In this document: positions 59,899-64,000 of the stretch, in pieces
How the letters are laid out: the number at the start of each line of letters is the position of its first letter
Numbering within the stretch: position 1 is the stretch's first letter
From: Actinomyces sp. oral taxon 171 str. F0337
GTDB lineage: Bacteria; Actinomycetota; Actinomycetes; Actinomycetales; Actinomycetaceae
Direction of reading: 5' to 3'
DNA length: 64,000 nucleotides
Assembly (NCBI RefSeq): GCF_005696555.1
Contig: NZ_CP040005.1
Location: 372,001 to 436,000, forward strand
The notes under the pieces: model-generated
Told to the model about the DNA's origin: nothing
Seen by the model: only the letters and a program-made list of their open reading frames with translations
The model's database searches: none
Position numbers and translations under genes: made by a program

Positions 59899-60800
59899 GC
59901 ACCGCCGTCCAGACTCAAGTCCCCGGTTCCACCGCCCCTGCCCGTCAAGCCGGTCAGAAGGTCGCGCCGCAGACAGCGGGACAGAAGATGCTCGTGGGGC
60001 TGCTGGCCGTCCTGGCCTTCGGGTGGGTCATTCCCCTGGCCTTCATCCTCATCAACTCCTTCAAGGGCAAGTTCTACATCTCCGACAGTCCCTTCGCCCT
60101 GCCGACCACGGGGACCTTCGCCGGCCTGGACAACTACGCCACCGGCCTGGCCCTCTCGGGCTTCGCCAGCGCCATGGGCTGGTCGCTGTTCATCACCGTG
60201 AGCTCCGTCGTCGTCATCGTGTTCCTGACGGCAATGACCGCGTACTACATCACCCGCATCAAGACGTGGTGGACCTCCATGATCTACTACGCCTTCGCCT
60301 TCTCCATGATCGCTCCCTTCCAGATGGTCATGTTCCCCACCGTCAAGGTGGCCGACATGCTCGGCCTGGCCACGCCCTGGGGCATGATCGTCCTCTACCT
60401 CGGATTCGGCGGGGGGCTGTCGGTGTTCCTGTTCGCCGGCTTCATCAAGTCGATCCCCATGGAGATCGAGGAGGCCGCCTACATGGACGGGTGCTCGCCG
60501 CTGCAGACCTACTTCAAGGTGGTCATGCCGCTGCTCAAGCCGACGGCGGTCACCGTGGCGATCCTCAACGCCATGTGGGTGTGGAACGACTTCCTCCTAC
60601 CCAACCTCGTCATCGGCCAGGACGAGCGCTACAAGACGGTCCCGATCGTCATTCAGTCTCTTGTCGGCTCTAACGGCAACCGAGACATGGGCGCCCAGAT
60701 GGCCATGCTCGTCTTCGCCATCGTCCCGATCGTGGCCTTCTACCTCTTCGGTCAGAAGCACATCATCGAGGGCGTGGCCGCGGGGGCGGTCAAGGGCTGA
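59895..60800 (+). CDS. Sugar ABC transporter permease (MalG/UgpE type)
   Basis: 301 residues, six helices after a Gln/Ala/Thr-rich cytoplasmic start of about 35 residues. EAA loop: EEAAYMDGCSPLQTYFKVVMPLLKPT. LPTTGTFAGLDNYATG is typical of the family's first periplasmic loop. GTG start overlaps the TGA of the first permease. Partners the SBP at 57518. Confidence 0.93.
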   Translation: MSTAVQTQVPGSTAPARQAGQKVAPQTAGQKMLVGLLAVLAFGWVIPLAFILINSFKGKFYISDSPFALPTTGTFAGLDNYATGLALSGFASAMGWSLFITVSSVVVIVFLTAMTAYYITRIKTWWTSMIYYAFAFSMIAPFQMVMFPTVKVADMLGLATPWGMIVLYLGFGGGLSVFLFAGFIKSIPMEIEEAAYMDGCSPLQTYFKVVMPLLKPTAVTVAILNAMWVWNDFLLPNLVIGQDERYKTVPIVIQSLVGSNGNRDMGAQMAMLVFAIVPIVAFYLFGQKHIIEGVAAGAVKG

Positions 60801-60818
60801 TGCCCGTACACGAGTCCT

Positions 60819-60870
60819 GATACGGGCGGTTCCTGAGGCCCCACTGCCGGCCTTGAGAACCGTCCGTATC
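60819..60870 (+). repeat. 20-bp imperfect hairpin between permease and DUF624 genes
   Basis: Left arm 60819-60838 (GATACGGGCGG start) and right arm 60851-60870 (CGTCCGTATC end) pair over 20 positions with two mismatches and two G-T pairs. May reduce read-through into the DUF624 gene. Confidence 0.6.
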
Positions 60871-60912
60871 ATGTCCGCCTGCTACTGCCCGAGTCCGCAT
60901 GAAGGAGCTCCC

Positions 60913-61569
60913 GTGGCGCTGTTCCCCAGCCCTGACAGTCCGGCCTACCGGGCCTGGTCCGCAGCGGCGGACATCGTCATCCTCAACGTTCTCACGCTGG
61001 CCGGTTGCCTACCGGTGGTGACAGCGGGAGCCTCCCTGACGGCCTGCGCCCGCGTGGCCGGTGAGATGGCGGCCGACGACGCCCCGGCAGTCATAAGCGC
61101 GTGGTGGCGCTCCTTCCGCCTCAACCTGCGCCAGTCCCTGGCCTGGTGGCTGCCGGTGCTCGTCCTGATGGCCCTGAGCGCCTGGGAGTACCTGCTTCTG
61201 TCCGGCTCCTCCCTGGGGGAGCGGAACGGCGGCATGAGCGGTGCACTGTCCGGGCTGGTACTGGCCGGGGGAGTGCTCCTGGCTGCGATCCTCATCTGGC
61301 TGCTTCCGTTGGCCGCCTTCTTCGACGCCCCGGTCGCTCGGCACCTGTCCAACGCGCTCCGCCTCGCGGTGGGGCGTCTCGGAGCCACGGCGCTCGCTCT
61401 GGCGATCGTGGCGGCGCCGATGATCGTCTTCTGGGGGCTCGCGGCCGCACGGGTCGCGGTTGTGTGGTTCATGGTCCTCATTGGGCCGGCCTTCCAGATC
61501 TACCTCATTGCCCTCCTTCAGCGCGCCACCATGGTGGCGCTCAGCAGCGCTTCGACGTCGGAGTCCTGA
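60913..61569 (+). CDS. DUF624 (YesL-like) membrane protein
   Basis: 218 residues, five or so helices. The start has YRAWSAAADIVILNVLTLAGCLPVVTAGASLTA, the DUF624 hallmark, and WWRSFRLNLRQSLAWWL follows. YesL-type genes accompany carbohydrate ABC transporters in Firmicutes and Actinobacteria, where an accessory role in transport is presumed. GTG at 60913 follows GAAGGAG. Last gene of the sugar operon, ended by the perfect hairpin at 61614. Confidence 0.88.
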   Translation: MALFPSPDSPAYRAWSAAADIVILNVLTLAGCLPVVTAGASLTACARVAGEMAADDAPAVISAWWRSFRLNLRQSLAWWLPVLVLMALSAWEYLLLSGSSLGERNGGMSGALSGLVLAGGVLLAAILIWLLPLAAFFDAPVARHLSNALRLAVGRLGATALALAIVAAPMIVFWGLAAARVAVVWFMVLIGPAFQIYLIALLQRATMVALSSASTSES

Positions 61570-61613
61570 ATGCTGCGAGTGTGGTAGCGGTGAGTGAGGC
61601 GCACCCGCGCAGC

Positions 61614-61651
61614 GTCGTGGCCCCGGAATCGACTGATTCCGGGGCCACGAC
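61614..61651. terminator. Bidirectional 17-bp hairpin
   Basis: GTCGTGGCCCCGGAATC (61614-61630) and its exact complement (61635-61651) with a four-base loop, between the converging DUF624 and LppM-like genes. Confidence 0.75.
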
Positions 61652-61665
61652 ATCTCTGGGTGCTC

Positions 61666-62682
61666 TTAGACCCCCTGGCCGGGCCAGCCCTGCTGGTTGT
61701 TGTAGGGCTGCTGGTAGGGCTGGATGGCGGGCTCGGCATAACCCGGCTGGTAGGGCTGCTGCATCGGTTGGATTGGCTGGCCCTGCTGGTAGGGCTGCGG
61801 CGTTGGCTGACCCGGCTGGACTGGCCAGCCCTGCTGGTAGGGCTGGGTGGTGGGCTCGGCGTAACCCGGCTGGTAAGGCTGCTGAACCGGCTGGCCGGGC
61901 TGACTGAAAAGAGCCTGATTGGGGTCGTAGCCCGGAGCGGGAGCTGCATAAGGAACGAACTGGGAGTGGTTCTTCTTCCGCTGGTTCATGACGACTGCGG
62001 TGACAGTGCCGCCCACGATGGCCACGGCGAGCACCCCGACAAGCGCCCAGACCCACATGGGAGTGGAGCCGCTCTCCCCCTCGGAGTCCTGTGAGGCTGT
62101 CTTCTTGGGAGCCTTGTCCTTCCCCTTGACCTCGTGCGAATCCATGTCGTTGAAGGTGACCTTGTTGCCGTCAACCTCGCCGCCGTCGGCCTCGGTGACC
62201 TTGCCGGGGAAAGTGACGGTCTGCGAGTACTTCACTCCAACGGAGGGGGACGAGGTGGACGAGGTGGACGAGTCTCTGGTCTTGACGATGTACTCATCGC
62301 CCTCGTGCGTGATTTTGCTTTTGCCGTTGTCGATACTGTCGCCGCCCTCGATGGTGCAGGTCTGGGAGTCTCCGTTGTCTTTGAACGTGGCTGTCGCCTT
62401 GCCACCGAGACTGCTGCCGTAGAACGAGTCCCCATCGCAGTTGCTCTCAGACAGAAAGCCAGAATTGGTGTTGTCGGTCATGACCACCTTCATCGTGAAG
62501 GTGTCGTCCTCGTTGATGACGAAATCAGCGGAGCCCTCGAACAGGGCCGGCGAGTCCGTGGCCGTCGGGAGGCCATGCGCAGGCGCGCCGCCCAGGGCCA
62601 GAGCGGCGGATACGGTCAGGATGAGGAGGGCCGCCAGCGCAGAGCGTGGTGCGGAGATACGGCGGACGGTGACATCAGGCAT
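61666..62682 (-). CDS. LppM-like secreted membrane protein with Gln/Pro/Tyr-rich tail
   Basis: 338 residues. An N-terminal signal helix (about 12-36) without a lipobox is followed by a domain of about 170 residues with LFEGSADFVINEDDTFTMKVVM and two pairs of cysteines (SNCDGDSF, SQTCTIEG), which resembles the mycobacterial LppM/DUF3153 family; a second helix (about 210-232) and a cytoplasmic tail rich in Gln, Pro and Tyr complete it. The tail contains an internal duplication (QPYQPGYAEP occurs twice). TACGGT lies 7 nt before the ATG at 62682. Role unknown. Confidence 0.72.
   Translation of the reverse strand: MPDVTVRRISAPRSALAALLILTVSAALALGGAPAHGLPTATDSPALFEGSADFVINEDDTFTMKVVMTDNTNSGFLSESNCDGDSFYGSSLGGKATATFKDNGDSQTCTIEGGDSIDNGKSKITHEGDEYIVKTRDSSTSSTSSPSVGVKYSQTVTFPGKVTEADGGEVDGNKVTFNDMDSHEVKGKDKAPKKTASQDSEGESGSTPMWVWALVGVLAVAIVGGTVTAVVMNQRKKNHSQFVPYAAPAPGYDPNQALFSQPGQPVQQPYQPGYAEPTTQPYQQGWPVQPGQPTPQPYQQGQPIQPMQQPYQPGYAEPAIQPYQQPYNNQQGWPGQGV
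61700..61890. repeat. Internal duplication in the LppM-like tail
   Basis: A block of about 50 bp around 61705-61760 recurs at about 61828-61882 with a few changes; on the minus strand it codes QPYQPGYAEP and flanking Gln/Tyr residues. Shorter GGTAGGGCTG units recur between them. Confidence 0.7.
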
Positions 62683-62689
62683 GTACCTC

Positions 62690-62695
62690 ACCGTA
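62690..62695 (-). promoter_or_regulatory. Leaderless -10 box of LppM-like gene
   Basis: Minus-strand TACGGT, seven bases, then ATG at 62682. Confidence 0.45.
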
Positions 62696-62795
62696 TCGTC
62701 TCTTCGCCCGCTTGGTCGGGGAACAATGACGAGGGTCTCGCCGCTCGGCTCCGGTAGGCTAGAGGACGGTGTGTCCACCGGCACGCCATCACTGA

Positions 62796-64000
<1,205 letters not shown>

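Overview
The window looks like a chromosomal segment of a high-GC actinobacterium, most likely an oral-type Actinomyces. The signs are a divergent phoU / senX3-regX3 locus, CarD, a MsiK-style sugar ABC operon without its own ATPase, a roughly two-thirds G+C coding background, and many start codons sitting 6-7 nt after a TANNNT-like -10 box (leaderless promoters). Genus assignment is inference from gene content; no rRNA or other marker is present.

Layout. 1-3.1 kb: phoU fragment (minus), senX3-regX3, carD. 3.1-10.5 kb: ispD, an Atg22/UMF1-type transporter, DUF2218, a SprT-like metalloprotease, a membrane lysozyme-like protein, an unexplained structured intergenic region ending in a terminator, and cardiolipin synthase. 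10.7-28.5 kb, mostly minus strand: ABC-2 permease, a very large HrpA helicase, EEP-family membrane protein, alpha/beta hydrolase without a nucleophile, CutC, CDF transporter, TRIC channel, YtxH-like protein, App1/DUF2183 protein, GT87 mannosyltransferase, MFS, and a variant-leucine-repeat membrane protein.

28.9-39.7 kb is one long co-oriented cluster: PP2C phosphatase, FHA with zinc ribbon, FHA-like, DUF2993/LmeA-like, MoxR AAA+ ATPase, DUF58, small membrane protein, two VWA (MIDAS) membrane proteins, a TPR-like membrane protein with a Ser/Pro repeat tail, and a Nudix hydrolase. Stops and starts overlap repeatedly (GTGA/ATGA), so it is probably a co-translated envelope or chaperone system with phosphorylation-dependent scaffolding.

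39.9-53.4 kb is a mixed metabolic region: TetR, M50 protease, orphan lipoprotein SBP, tRNA-Gly(CCC), TM2 protein, dcd plus a coupled unknown, DnaQ-like exonuclease, serine hydrolase, DHA2 efflux pump with divergent XRE regulator, xthA, SDR, tpx and pyrE.

53.4-55.1 kb is the clearest accessory insert: a low-GC operon of XRE regulator, ImmA/IrrE metalloprotease and PIN-domain nuclease, with a perfect palindrome next to its promoter, lodged between pyrE and a SpoU/TrmH methyltransferase whose N-terminus lies at the insert edge. This is the best candidate for a poorly described toxin/defence system.

55.1-64 kb: trmH-family gene, fba, a sugar ABC operon (lipoprotein, two permeases, DUF624) behind two palindromic operators, an LppM-like protein, and purA running off the right edge. 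I saw no CRISPR array, intact insertion sequence, prophage or rRNA gene.
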